This document shows positions 1-7,327 of a stretch of 64,000 nucleotides of DNA, in pieces. The translations under genes and the position numbers were made by a program. Origin of the DNA: an uncultured Acetatifactor sp. (GTDB lineage: Bacteria; Bacillota; Clostridia; Lachnospirales; Lachnospiraceae); assembly GCA_949840935.1 (NCBI GenBank), contig CATKXX010000001.1, forward strand, positions 124,001-188,000, in the 5' to 3' direction. The number at the start of each line of letters is the position of its first letter. Within the stretch, counting starts at the first letter, position 1. Below the pieces are notes generated by a model. It was not told the origin of the DNA, made no database searches, and saw only the letters and a program-made list of their open reading frames with translations.

Positions 1-819
1 GTCGGATGTATTAACGGGGCATCGTTCCAGGGGGCAGGAGGCGGCGTACAGGCAGGAAACATAAGCCTGCAGAATGATTCTGTCAGTAAGAATATACAGA
101 ATCAGATCGCAAACGCACAGAAACAGCTGCAGGAAATTTCCGCGGGCCAGGAAATGACACTGGAAGAAAAAATGAAGAAGAGGCAGGAAATCCAACAGGA
201 GATTACCAGTCTGAACCAGCAGCTGAGACAACGTCAGATCGAACAGCGAAAAGAGCGGCAGTCAAAGGGTTCCTCCGTGGATGATTTGCTTGGCGGAAAA
301 CAGAATACAGGAAAGGCAGGAAACAAAGGAAACGGTTTGTCCCAGGCGAGCATGCAGGCAATGATCTCTGCGGATTCTTCCATGAAACAGGCACAGGTGC
401 AGGGCAATGTGGCCACCAGGATGGAAGGCAGGGCAGGCGTCCTGAAGGCAGAAATCAAGCAGGATGCAGGCAGTAATACAGAGGCAAAAGAAGTGGAACT
501 TGCAGAGGCAGAGCAGAAGGCAATGAGCGCTGCAGCTTCGCAGATGAATACGCTTGCAAACGCAAACCAGGCAATGGAAGAGGCTGCAAAGGCGGATCAG
601 GGCAGTAAGACAGCTGAAGCAGATGCAAAGGCGGAAAACAAGGCTGATGAAGCCAATCATAACGGGCAGGGAATGGGTGAAGTGTCTGTGGATGAGGCAG
701 ACGGTACTGGCAGCCAGGCAGCAGTGCAGCCGCGGGAAACATGTGCTGCCATGGAACTTCCCGCAGAAAATGCGGCAGTACAGACAAATGCCCGCACGCA
801 TGTTGATATTCGCCTGTAG
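1..819 (+). CDS. FlxA-like protein, 3' part only
   Basis: The reading frame is open from the first base of the window, so the 5' end lies upstream. The visible part is about 272 codons. Residues 35-85 are a Gln/Lys/Glu-rich helical stretch (pattern EEKMKKRQEIQQEI) that resembles FlxA-like proteins (Pfam FlxA). The rest is low-complexity, Ala/Glu/Lys-rich and probably coiled coil or disordered, ending in THVDIRL. No enzymatic motif is seen. An internal ATG at 154 has no good ribosome binding site, and the coding pattern extends upstream of it, so 154 is unlikely to be the start. The next gene downstream is decayed, so this one may also be losing function. The FlxA assignment rests on composition and the coiled-coil pattern only. 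Confidence 0.5.
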   Translation, partial: VGCINGASFQGAGGGVQAGNISLQNDSVSKNIQNQIANAQKQLQEISAGQEMTLEEKMKKRQEIQQEITSLNQQLRQRQIEQRKERQSKGSSVDDLLGGKQNTGKAGNKGNGLSQASMQAMISADSSMKQAQVQGNVATRMEGRAGVLKAEIKQDAGSNTEAKEVELAEAEQKAMSAAASQMNTLANANQAMEEAAKADQGSKTAEADAKAENKADEANHNGQGMGEVSVDEADGTGSQAAVQPRETCAAMELPAENAAVQTNARTHVDIRL

Positions 820-829
820 GGGTGAAATT

Positions 830-1167
830 ATGGCGGAAATAAGAAGCTTCAATTGGAAATCCTCATGTGCTGTCCTCGCTGATATCGGGCAAGATAGGTG
901 AGGAAGTCAAAGAAACGGAAGGCATGCTTAAGGACATTAGTATGAGGAATATAACAGCGCCAAGGCTGCGGCTCGCAGGATTATTTTTGACATGCGCAAT
1001 GAGAGCATGAAAGATATGCCTGCGCCAAACGGGGTACATGTGAGTGAGGCGGTAAAGAAGACGCAGGCAGAGATAAAAGCAGGCATGGAGATTGGCAGGG
1101 TTATCCCACACCAGCGAGGAGGAAGCCCAAAATCGGCGGGACTATCATAGTTACAAGTATGCTGTAA
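830..1167 (+). pseudogene. Frameshifted small gene, partner of the FlxA-like gene
   Basis: Coding-like sequence runs through all three frames. A possible start is ATG 830 (MAEIRSFNW). From about 868 another frame gives LISGKIGEEVKETEGMLKD. From about 967 a third gives RIIFDMRNESMKDMPAP and on to about 1110. A last shift gives TPARRKPKIGGTIIVTSML and a TAA at 1165-1167. At least three or four small indels are needed to join them into one protein of about 105 residues. I do not recognise the family. The intact ancestor probably followed the FlxA-like gene in one operon. The decay fits the other dead genes in the first 7.5 kb. Confidence 0.55.
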
Positions 1168-2520
1168 CTATGAGGACTGTATCAACGACAACATTTTTTT
1201 GCGTTCTTTCAAAACAAGATACAGTGATAAGATCGTTGCAAGTATGTCACTGATTGGCTGTGCAAAAAATATGCCGTTTATCTTGAAAAAAATCGGAAAT
1301 ATAATAATAAACGGCACTAAAAACACCACCTGCCTTAATACCGTTATCAGAATAGAAGGTGCAGGGCGGTTAATGGATTGAAAGAACGTTGTTGCCAGCA
1401 TGACAAATCCCAAAACCGGGGTAATGCAGAAGTTTATCCGCAGTCCCGTAATTCCAATCTGGAACATTTCTTCTGTCCCGCCAAATGCCGCAAGGATCTG
1501 TTGCGGGAAAAACAGAACAATCAGCCAGATAAAACAGGTAATTGCTACGGAAAAGATTGTAGCCTGAAAAAGCGTCTGCATGACCCGGTTATAATTCTTT
1601 GAACCGTAATTATTCCCGATGATTGGCTGAATACCCTGGCTGATACCGCTTGCGGGCATGATAACAAAAGTCATAATACTGGAAACAACGGCATAAACGC
1701 TGATTGCAATGTCCCCGCCATACTTTCCCAACTGGCTGTTGTAAACAAGGCTGATGAAGCCCATAGCCATTTGGGCGACAAAGAATGAGAAGCCGCAGGA
1801 AATGATCTGCAGGCATAGCCCCTTGTCTAAACGGAATATATTTTTGGAAATCGTAACCTGTGTTTTCTTTCCAAAGACAAGATATGCGCCGAACAGGGCA
1901 GAGAAAATCTGTCCGATTACGGTTGCACTGGCAGCGCCAACCACGCCCCAGTCAAAAATAATGATGAAAACAGCGTCCAGAATAATATTTGTGACAGCCC
2001 CTATTCCCGTTACACACATTCCCAGAACCGGCTTGCCGGAAACACGGACAAAATCACAAAATAGCTGTGAAAACCCTTGAAAAAGACAGCCCAATGCAAC
2101 AATTCTGTAATAGGAGAGAGCATAAGGGTAGGAGGTTTGCGTTACTCCGAAAATTTTTAAGACGGGATCGGGAAACAGAAGCAGTATAATTGTCAGCAGT
2201 ATTTCAAAAATGCAGACCAGAACAAAGGCATTTCCAAAAGACTTATTCATTTTATCCTTTTCATTCTGCCCGGAAAACAGACTGAAAAAGGTGGAGCCGC
2301 CTGCGCTGCACGTCAGGGCAAATGCCATCATCATATACGACAAAGGGAAGCAGACAGACAATCCGGCTAATGCGGAAGTACCGTTAAAATTGCCGACAAA
2401 CATTCGGTCAACAATGTTGTAAATAGCGGTAATTAAAAGTGAAATTGCCGCCGGGACTGAGAATTTCAATATCATGGGAAACAGTCGCCCGTTTAAGTAA
2501 TCTACTGATTTTTCGTTCAT
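1168..2520 (-). CDS. MATE family multidrug efflux pump
   Basis: A 450-residue membrane protein, the usual MATE length, with about 12 predicted hydrophobic helices. It opens with NGRLFPMILKFSVPAAI, typical of MATE proteins, and has the duplicated NIVDRMFVG-type segment after helix 1. MATE pumps export cationic drugs and metabolites by Na+ or H+ antiport in the cytoplasmic membrane. The start at 2520 is chosen because GGAGG lies five bases before this ATG; the frame continues upstream but without a ribosome binding site. The gene lies downstream of a MarR regulator on the same strand. A palindrome shared with the marR promoter lies at 2678-2695, so repression by that MarR protein is likely. The leader can fold into several hairpins. 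Confidence 0.9.
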   Translation of the reverse strand: MNEKSVDYLNGRLFPMILKFSVPAAISLLITAIYNIVDRMFVGNFNGTSALAGLSVCFPLSYMMMAFALTCSAGGSTFFSLFSGQNEKDKMNKSFGNAFVLVCIFEILLTIILLLFPDPVLKIFGVTQTSYPYALSYYRIVALGCLFQGFSQLFCDFVRVSGKPVLGMCVTGIGAVTNIILDAVFIIIFDWGVVGAASATVIGQIFSALFGAYLVFGKKTQVTISKNIFRLDKGLCLQIISCGFSFFVAQMAMGFISLVYNSQLGKYGGDIAISVYAVVSSIMTFVIMPASGISQGIQPIIGNNYGSKNYNRVMQTLFQATIFSVAITCFIWLIVLFFPQQILAAFGGTEEMFQIGITGLRINFCITPVLGFVMLATTFFQSINRPAPSILITVLRQVVFLVPFIIIFPIFFKINGIFFAQPISDILATILSLYLVLKERKKMLSLIQSS

Positions 2521-2592
2521 TTTTTCCTCCATTCTGAAGCATTCAATGCTGAGGAACGCGGTCAGAATGTTCGATTCTGCTCTGCGAACAAT

Positions 2593-2658
2593 GGAATTTG
2601 TGATGCTTCTGCACAAATTCCCGGCTGCATAAATTGTTCTTCAGAGAATTTATGCAGC
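2593..2658 (-). promoter_or_regulatory. Two stacked hairpins in the MATE mRNA leader
   Basis: Two perfect inverted repeats lie between the operator and the start codon. The first has 12-bp arms at 2624-2635 and 2647-2658. The second has 10-bp arms at 2593-2602 and 2612-2621. Neither is followed by a U run, so they are not ordinary terminators. They may protect the mRNA or control translation; function is inferred from shape alone. Confidence 0.5.
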
Positions 2659-2677
2659 TTTGTAACCTCCATTTAAT

Positions 2678-2695
2678 TATTTAGCTTACTAAGTA
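2678..2695. promoter_or_regulatory. Predicted MarR operator before the MATE gene
   Basis: Sequence TATTTAG-CTTA-CTAAGTA: two 7-base arms around a 4-base spacer. It matches the palindrome upstream of the marR gene at 13 of 14 arm positions. It lies between the end of marR and the MATE leader, where a repressor would control the pump. Confidence 0.6.
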
Positions 2696-2723
2696 TATGG
2701 GCAAAAAACGCCGGATAACAGTT

Positions 2724-3146
2724 TTAGGAAATATTATCAAGCATTTTTTCAACAACGCTGAAAAAAACAGCAAGGTCATTTTCTGAAATCCCCTGTGTCA
2801 GTTCTTTCTCCAGGTTCAGTATGTCAGCCATAACAATATCCTTGTATTGCAAAGCCTTTTCACTGACAATGATCTTTTTCCACCGCGCGTCGTTCTCATC
2901 GGCTTCACGGTAAATCAAACCGTTCTTCTCCATTTTCTTCAAAAGCACGGTTGCCGTTGAGGGGCGCAGGCTGTATTCTTCCTCAATGTCTTTTTGGAAA
3001 ACATCATTTGTCTGTGCCAGAAGGAAATGCAGCACTTTCCCCTGTGAACCGCTGAAATTTTCCCTGCTTGAAAAAGCGTCAATTTTCCTGCGTAATTTGT
3101 TTGATAATTTGCTGATATAGCGTGCGGCATGTCTGTGTTGTTTCAT
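2724..3146 (-). CDS. MarR family transcriptional regulator
   Basis: A 140-residue winged-helix regulator of normal MarR length. The DNA-binding part is at residues 45-100: QKDIEEEYSLRPSTATVLLKKMEKNG is the helix-turn-helix followed by a wing with EADENDARWKK (shown here in two pieces of one motif). The N-terminal and C-terminal helices would form the dimer interface. MarR proteins bind short palindromes and are released by small ligands. Palindromes TACTTAG-N4-CTAAGTA lie at its own promoter (3162-3179) and, nearly identical, before the MATE gene (2678-2695), so it probably represses both itself and the pump. The start ATG 3146 has an upstream GGAGGGCA-type ribosome binding site. Confidence 0.88.
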   Translation of the reverse strand: MKQHRHAARYISKLSNKLRRKIDAFSSRENFSGSQGKVLHFLLAQTNDVFQKDIEEEYSLRPSTATVLLKKMEKNGLIYREADENDARWKKIIVSEKALQYKDIVMADILNLEKELTQGISENDLAVFFSVVEKMLDNIS

Positions 3147-3161
3147 AAGCTGCCCTCCGAT

Positions 3162-3179
3162 TACTTAGCAAACTAAGTA
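3162..3179. promoter_or_regulatory. Predicted MarR operator in the marR promoter
   Basis: Perfect palindrome TACTTAG-CAAA-CTAAGTA, 16-33 bases upstream of the marR start codon. Its position and its twin at 2678-2695 suggest autorepression. Confidence 0.65.
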
Positions 3180-3261
3180 TAAGAAATAAAATGGGAATTG
3201 TCAAGTAGGTATTTTCCATTTTGTTAAGTGGATGCGGTATAGGTTATTTGAAATTGCGCGC

Positions 3262-3291
3262 TTGACACACTTCTTTTTTGCCAAATATAAT
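3262..3291 (+). promoter_or_regulatory. Strong sigma-A-type promoter for the tetR-type gene
   Basis: TTGACA at 3262-3267 and TATAAT at 3286-3291, spaced 18 bases. Both hexamers match consensus. The leader to the start codon is about 120 bases. Confidence 0.7.
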
Positions 3292-3321
3292 ATACACATA
3301 CATTTCGGATAAGCGCATAGT

Positions 3322-3378
3322 AGTCGGGAGAAATCAAAGATGGATCATATGTCAGTCGGGAGAAAAACCAAAGGATCA
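3322..3378 (+). repeat. Imperfect direct repeat in the regulator leader
   Basis: Two copies of about 25 bases, AGTCGGGAGAAA followed by a variable stretch and GGATCA, at 3322-3347 and 3354-3378, offset by 32 bases. They lie in the leader of the TetR-type gene just after the promoter. They could be tandem operator half-sites or an mRNA element. Confidence 0.5.
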
Positions 3379-3415
3379 GCAGAAAAAGTAAATCATGTGG
3401 GAGGTAAGAAGAATT

Positions 3416-3991
3416 ATGGCGGGAAATCCATATGAATATATTATAAATATGAAACAAAAGAAGAATACGGAAGCTCAGCTCGCCTTGCAAAATGCGCTGA
3501 TTTCACTCAATCAGCATAAGGCGATTTACAAGATTTCTACGAAAGAACTGTGCGGTCAGGCACATGTGGCCCGAAGTACCTTTTACGCATATTATGATAA
3601 CATTACTCAGCTTCAGGAGGAATGCGAAAACAATCTAATTTGCAGATTAATTCGTATAAACGCCGGAATTAGAGATTATTTTCTCTCTGATGAGGATTTT
3701 TCTTACCATATAAACACCTGCCAATTTATGATGGAGCATAAACAGGCGTTCCATGCTTTTTTGATTGCCTATCCCAATATGCACTTCATTCAAAAGTGGA
3801 AGGACGGTATCAAATATAATTTTTGGGAATGCCTTTTTCGGGATAAGAATAGCAAGAATGAGGGTTTTGTGTTGGAAATGGTAGCCGCCGAAGCAATTGC
3901 AGCGTTTACCTATTGGTTTCAAAACCCGTATGATATTGATCCACGGGCATTCAATTCTATCATTACAAAAATTTTAGAATTGATTAGATAA
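3416..3991 (+). CDS. TetR/AcrR family transcriptional regulator
   Basis: A 191-residue regulator with the TetR helix-turn-helix at about residues 35-65 (STKELCGQAHVARSTFYAYY). This fits the TetR pattern in which the recognition helix ends in TFYxYF or YY. The remaining 120 residues form the variable ligand and dimer domain, with no assignable ligand. The start at 3416 is chosen because GGGAGG lies 11 bases before it; an in-frame ATG at 3395 lacks a ribosome binding site. Downstream on the same strand are a small membrane protein and an MBL-fold hydrolase, which are possible targets. A 31-residue leader frame (3340-3435) overlaps the start in another frame. Confidence 0.82.
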   Translation: MAGNPYEYIINMKQKKNTEAQLALQNALISLNQHKAIYKISTKELCGQAHVARSTFYAYYDNITQLQEECENNLICRLIRINAGIRDYFLSDEDFSYHINTCQFMMEHKQAFHAFLIAYPNMHFIQKWKDGIKYNFWECLFRDKNSKNEGFVLEMVAAEAIAAFTYWFQNPYDIDPRAFNSIITKILELIR

Positions 3992-4128
3992 ATGATAGAT
4001 CCGAACATCGGCTTTGTTTTTATACAAATCGCCTCTTTTTGTCGTACACTTTTCTAATATCTCCTGTTACAGTTATTTGCAGCAGAAGAACGGGGAACGA
4101 CAGAAGGAGGCTTTTTTATGGGAAAGCA

Positions 4129-4476
4129 ATGTGGGTGATAGTAATTCTATACGCTTTTATTCTGTTTGCTTGTTTAGCGTATAGAAAAAGACATTTAACA
4201 GAAAAGACAAAGGAAATGCTTCGATACATACATATTGTTTCCGGTAATTTGCTGCTGCTTTTGGGAGCACGGCACGGGGTGATATTATTTGCATCGGCTC
4301 CTTTGATGATGAAAGTAAGTGGTGTTTTTGCTTTCGTGTTATTGCTTGTGCAGTTTGAAACATGGATATGTTCCTGTAAAAAGACGGGGATATTTTTGAG
4401 GCATATTCACCGGGGAACGGCTGTTTTCACAGCGCTTTTTATAATGATTCATTTTGTTGCATTTCTTTTTGATTGA
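4129..4476 (+). CDS. Small four-helix membrane protein with paired H-x13-H motifs
   Basis: About 115 residues with four hydrophobic helices. Helix 2 begins IHIVSGN and helix 4 begins IHRGTAV, and each carries two histidines separated by exactly 13 residues. That spacing is the heme-ligand pattern of b-type diheme membrane cytochromes and ferric-reductase-like proteins, so heme binding is possible but unproven. A good ribosome binding site (GAAGGAGG, 4103-4110) stands before ATG 4118, which in the present sequence opens only a 6-codon frame ending TGA at 4136-4138. One extra A in the run near 4122-4125 would join 4118 to this frame. Either a deletion has damaged the start, or the 6-codon frame couples translation. 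The stop overlaps the ribosome binding site of the next gene. Confidence 0.55.
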   Translation: MWVIVILYAFILFACLAYRKRHLTEKTKEMLRYIHIVSGNLLLLLGARHGVILFASAPLMMKVSGVFAFVLLLVQFETWICSCKKTGIFLRHIHRGTAVFTALFIMIHFVAFLFD

Positions 4477-4482
4477 GGAGAC

Positions 4483-5331
4483 ATGAAAATGAACGATATC
4501 CGAATCCACATCTTACATTGTGGCAGGGTGTGCGTCTCGCCTTATCTTCCCTATGGGGGAAAGGATTGCAGTATGCTGAAAGCCGCGGGAATTACCACCC
4601 GGAAAAGAGACCGGCTGTGGTTTCCTGTTTCCGCTTATTATATTGAACATCCGAAGGGGAAACTGCTTGTTGATACCGGCTGGAGCCGGGAGATGAGTCC
4701 GGACGGGGTCTATGACCGGAAAGCGCAGATCCGCCATATGTCCGTTCCCCTCTACTTTACCAATCAGGGGGAGATTGCAAAAGGGCAGACGGTGGATGAA
4801 CAACTCTGCCTGCTGGGTGTGGAGACGAAGGATTTGGATTATGTGCTGCTGACACACCTGGACTGCGACCATGCCAGCGGTGTGAGGCAGGTAAAGGACG
4901 CAAAGAAGCTCCTTGTTTCCAAAGAGGAAGTAGTCTGCGCCAAAAAGCATAAGACCCGCTATACCGCTTCCATGTGGGAAGGCGTATCGCTGACGGAGTT
5001 TTCATTTACAGATAACGGAATCGGTCCGTTTGAGAAATCCTATGATTTATTTGGCGATGGCTCCGTTCAGCTCGTTGCTATCCCCGGTCACTCGGACGGG
5101 CTTTTTGCCGTGCTGGTCACAGGTGGGATGGGTAAGTATGTCTTGCTGTATTCCGATGGCGGATATTCCACAAAATCATGGCAGCAGCTCATTCTCTCCG
5201 GGATTGCAACAGACAGGGAAAAACAATATCAATCCCTTACATGGATATCCAAAATGAGTGTCAATAAGAACTGTCTGGAATCCCTTGCAAACCATGACCC
5301 GGATGTGATTCCCCACACGATATGGCTGTAG
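4483..5331 (+). CDS. MBL-fold hydrolase, N-acyl-homoserine-lactonase-like
   Basis: A 282-residue metallo-beta-lactamase-fold protein. The metal motif is LLTHLDCDHASG near residues 122-133, an HxDxDH variant of the usual HxHxDH. Later ligands are plausible at IPGHSDG (about residue 204) and YSDGGY (about 226). The N-terminal part (PYGGKDCS, YYIEHPKGKLLVDTG) follows the lactonase/SdsA-like branch of the family, and NHDPDV near the end is common in lactonases. The product is probably a soluble metal-dependent esterase or lactonase, with substrate unknown. The start follows the stop of the upstream membrane protein by six bases with GAGGAG overlapping that stop, so the two are translationally coupled. 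In-frame sequence beyond the TAG stop (5332-5391) still reads like coding (TSDGIKDAVARCLEKASE). Confidence 0.8.
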   Translation: MKMNDIRIHILHCGRVCVSPYLPYGGKDCSMLKAAGITTRKRDRLWFPVSAYYIEHPKGKLLVDTGWSREMSPDGVYDRKAQIRHMSVPLYFTNQGEIAKGQTVDEQLCLLGVETKDLDYVLLTHLDCDHASGVRQVKDAKKLLVSKEEVVCAKKHKTRYTASMWEGVSLTEFSFTDNGIGPFEKSYDLFGDGSVQLVAIPGHSDGLFAVLVTGGMGKYVLLYSDGGYSTKSWQQLILSGIATDREKQYQSLTWISKMSVNKNCLESLANHDPDVIPHTIWL

Positions 5332-5425
5332 GTTACCTCGGACGGTATCAAAGACGCAGTGGCGAGGTGCCTTGAAAAAGCATCCGAATGATGCTGTGAA
5401 AGAAGAACAGGAGGAACAAAATAAA

Positions 5426-5968
5426 ATGAAAAATCGTTCTGGATTTGGCTGGATGGAGTTTATTATTGGAATGATACTGACGGTGTTTGGCATTGTCACA
5501 TTCCTTTATCCGTGGAAGGCGCTGACCGGCGTGGTATGGATATATGGGTTATTGGCGGTTATAACCGGAATTGTGGACATTGTGTTTTACACCCATGTGG
5601 AGCGCAGTACCGGGTTCGGTCCGACCGTATCCCTGATTGCAGGCATCCTGACGGTTATCTGTGGTCTGATGCTAATCTTTCATCCGATGACAGGCAAGCT
5701 GGTATTGACCATGTTTTTCCCTGTCTGGTTTATCGCACATTGTATCTCCCGGCTTTCGCGCCTGCCTATTATCCGCAGGCTGGACGGGAAATTTGTTTAC
5801 TACTTTACAATGGTTGTCAATATTATTGGCATTATTTTGGGATTTATGATGGTGTTCCGTCCTCTGGTTGCACTGATGTCTGTTACCTATTTGATTGGCG
5901 CATACCTGATCCTGCTTGGGATTGACGATGTCTTGTCTGCTTTCGGCAAAATGGGCGCCAGAGGGTGA
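5426..5968 (+). CDS. HdeD/DUF308 family membrane protein
   Basis: A 180-residue protein with six hydrophobic helices in three pairs, each about 25 residues, with short loops. It is the usual DUF308 layout found in E. coli HdeD. Repeated segments such as GMILTVFGIVTFLYP and GIILGFMMVFRP show the internal duplication. HdeD is linked to acid resistance in E. coli, but the biochemical role of the family is unknown. ATG 5426 is chosen because GGAGG lies 11 bases upstream; the frame opens earlier at a TTG without support. The gene lies about 95 bases after the MBL hydrolase on the same strand and could share its transcript. Confidence 0.75.
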   Translation: MKNRSGFGWMEFIIGMILTVFGIVTFLYPWKALTGVVWIYGLLAVITGIVDIVFYTHVERSTGFGPTVSLIAGILTVICGLMLIFHPMTGKLVLTMFFPVWFIAHCISRLSRLPIIRRLDGKFVYYFTMVVNIIGIILGFMMVFRPLVALMSVTYLIGAYLILLGIDDVLSAFGKMGARG

Positions 5969-5969
5969 C

Positions 5970-6126
5970 GGCTTCTTTTCCGGTTTAGAAGATCTGAGCA
6001 AAAGATATACGGCTTGCCATTTATATTTTCGATTTCTGTGATTCCAAGGCTTTTGATTGTCAGGTTTACGTCAGCCCGTATCTCGTTACGCTGGTTCAGC
6101 TCAAGCAGGATGAATTGATTCTTCAT
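5970..6126 (-). pseudogene. N-terminal fragment of an unrecognised gene
   Basis: An ATG at 6126 with a GAGGGGG ribosome binding site begins a coding-like stretch (NEIRADVNLTIKSLGITEIE, then NINGKPYIFCSDLL). The frame then runs into the opposite-strand 3' end of the HdeD gene and stops at 5887 without sensible sequence. The product would be a truncated N-terminal piece of about 50 residues. I do not recognise the family. The palindromic element at 6148-6299 begins 22 bases upstream of the start and may have displaced its promoter. Confidence 0.35.
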
Positions 6127-6147
6127 AGTACATATCCCCCTCTAATG

Positions 6148-6299
6148 TGCTGACCTGTTCATTTTCAGCTAAATGACGCAGAATGAATTTTCAGTCTGCA
6201 AGGCGGCTGAATGAGGCGATGCGGTGGCGTCGTCGATTGAAGCCAACGTGGCAGATGGAAATTCAGGCAAGTCATTTGGCGAAATGTGAACAGGTCAGT
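6148..6299. repeat. Palindromic element of about 150 bp, MITE-like
   Basis: The two ends are inverted copies: CTGACCTGTTCA near 6150-6161 matches the reverse complement of 6288-6299, and 22 of 28 terminal bases agree. Complementarity continues inward with mismatches (TGAATTT and TCTGC blocks) to a GC-rich centre near 6225, so the whole stretch could fold into one long hairpin. It has no coding potential. The form is that of a non-autonomous palindromic transposable element or a large structured RNA. No clear target-site duplication is visible. Confidence 0.55.
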
Positions 6300-6372
6300 G
6301 TACTAGTTCGAGGCTGTCGTTATACGCGGGACACACTTCTTGTCCCTGATTTCCATGCCGATGTACAGGTCT

Positions 6373-6425
6373 GTTATTTCCGCGAGCAATGAGCCAAGCG
6401 GCCGTGCTTGCACGGACAGTTGGCG
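6373..6425 (+). repeat. Dispersed 52-bp repeat, copy A
   Basis: It contains GCGAGCAATGAGCCAAGCGG and the small palindrome CCGTGCTTGCACGG. It matches copy C (59888-59940, minus strand) at 47 of 52 positions, and the first 39 bases match copy B (26847-26885) at 37. It is intergenic, between the palindromic element and the TIGR04076 gene. Confidence 0.75.
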
Positions 6426-6514
6426 TGAGCGCTTGCTGAAAAGAATAAAAAATCTTTGCAGGAGGCGGGCAGATATTTTATAATGATATGTAAATTGAAA
6501 TAGTGGAGGTGCTT

Positions 6515-6913
6515 ATGAAGCATAAGGTAAAATTAACGGTCATTGATAAGAAACTGTATCCGGAGCTTCAGCGGCAATTCTGTGCTGATCCCGATTCCGG
6601 CGCCTGTCCATGCTACAATATAGGCGATGAATTTGAATTTTACCGTGATGGGGAACGGGATGATTTCTGGCATTGCGGGCTGAATACCCTTGTAAAGACC
6701 TCGGCCGATCCTGATACCGTGGCAGGGGGGCCTAAAATGCCCCACTGTTCCGAACTGTGGGATGCCATCAGCAGGTACATTTATACAGGACTTCAGGGCG
6801 GCTCTATCATGAAAGGCTGGATGGAGCGTGAAAACGAGATGATAGCCTGCTGTTCTGACGGCACCAGGCCGGTTATTTTTAAAATCGAAAGAATTGATTA
6901 TGAGGAGGAGTAA
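6515..6913 (+). CDS. TIGR04076 family protein
   Basis: A 132-residue protein with the family pattern. It opens HKVKLTVIDKKLYPELQ, then GACPCYNIGDEF (paired cysteines), then CSELWDAISRYIYTGLQGG, and ends CCSDGTRPVIFKIE. Conserved cysteines suggest a metal- or redox-linked role, but the family has no known function. ATG 6515 follows GGAGG by five bases. The gene is preceded by repeats and followed at once by a dead nitroreductase gene whose ribosome binding site overlaps its end, so the two were probably an operon. Confidence 0.75.
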   Translation: MKHKVKLTVIDKKLYPELQRQFCADPDSGACPCYNIGDEFEFYRDGERDDFWHCGLNTLVKTSADPDTVAGGPKMPHCSELWDAISRYIYTGLQGGSIMKGWMERENEMIACCSDGTRPVIFKIERIDYEEE

Positions 6914-6915
6914 AC

Positions 6916-7241
6916 CTGAATGAGGTAATGAAGGCTATGGAAGGGCGCAGAAGCATCCGTGGGTTTTAAGCGGATATGCCTGCAAAGGAAGATATAGAGC
7001 AGATCATCGAGGCCGGCCTTTATGCGGCGAATGGTATGGGTAAGCAGGCAGTGGGCTTGGCAGCATTTAGATCCACAGGGCGAAAGAAGAATTTGAAATG
7101 CCTGAGTATCAGCAGTTACTGAAGAATCTTGGTGTGGAAGGTGAATGGGAGGGTATAGGACATTGTGCGATAGGCTATATCGAAGGAGAGATGCCGGAAG
7201 CGGCAAAGCGAAAGGATGGCAGGGTGTTTTGGGCAGAATAG
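6916..7241 (+). pseudogene. Decayed nitroreductase family gene
   Basis: The start region reads NEVMKAMEGRRSIRGF, the typical nitroreductase opening, but the expected start codon is CTG and a TAA follows at 6967-6969. Reading on gives PAKEDIEQIIEAGLYAANGM and then a break near 7060. Another frame gives EEFEMPEYQQLLKNLG and ends with RKDGRVFWAE and TAG, which is the C-terminal end of such proteins. The central flavin-binding part is missing. The piece is about 110 codons against a usual 170-200. It shows four defects: a lost start codon, a stop, a frameshift and a deletion. Confidence 0.7.
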
Positions 7242-7327
7242 TCATGAGAGTAAGTTATCCGGCATAAGGCAATACATACCATAGATAACTACTATATCTT
7301 GTACAAATGTCTTGACAACCCCCATAT

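Noticed and set aside
262..852. Long opposite-strand frame over the FlxA-like gene
   Set aside because: It mirrors the low-complexity coding strand and has no ribosome binding site or family resemblance.
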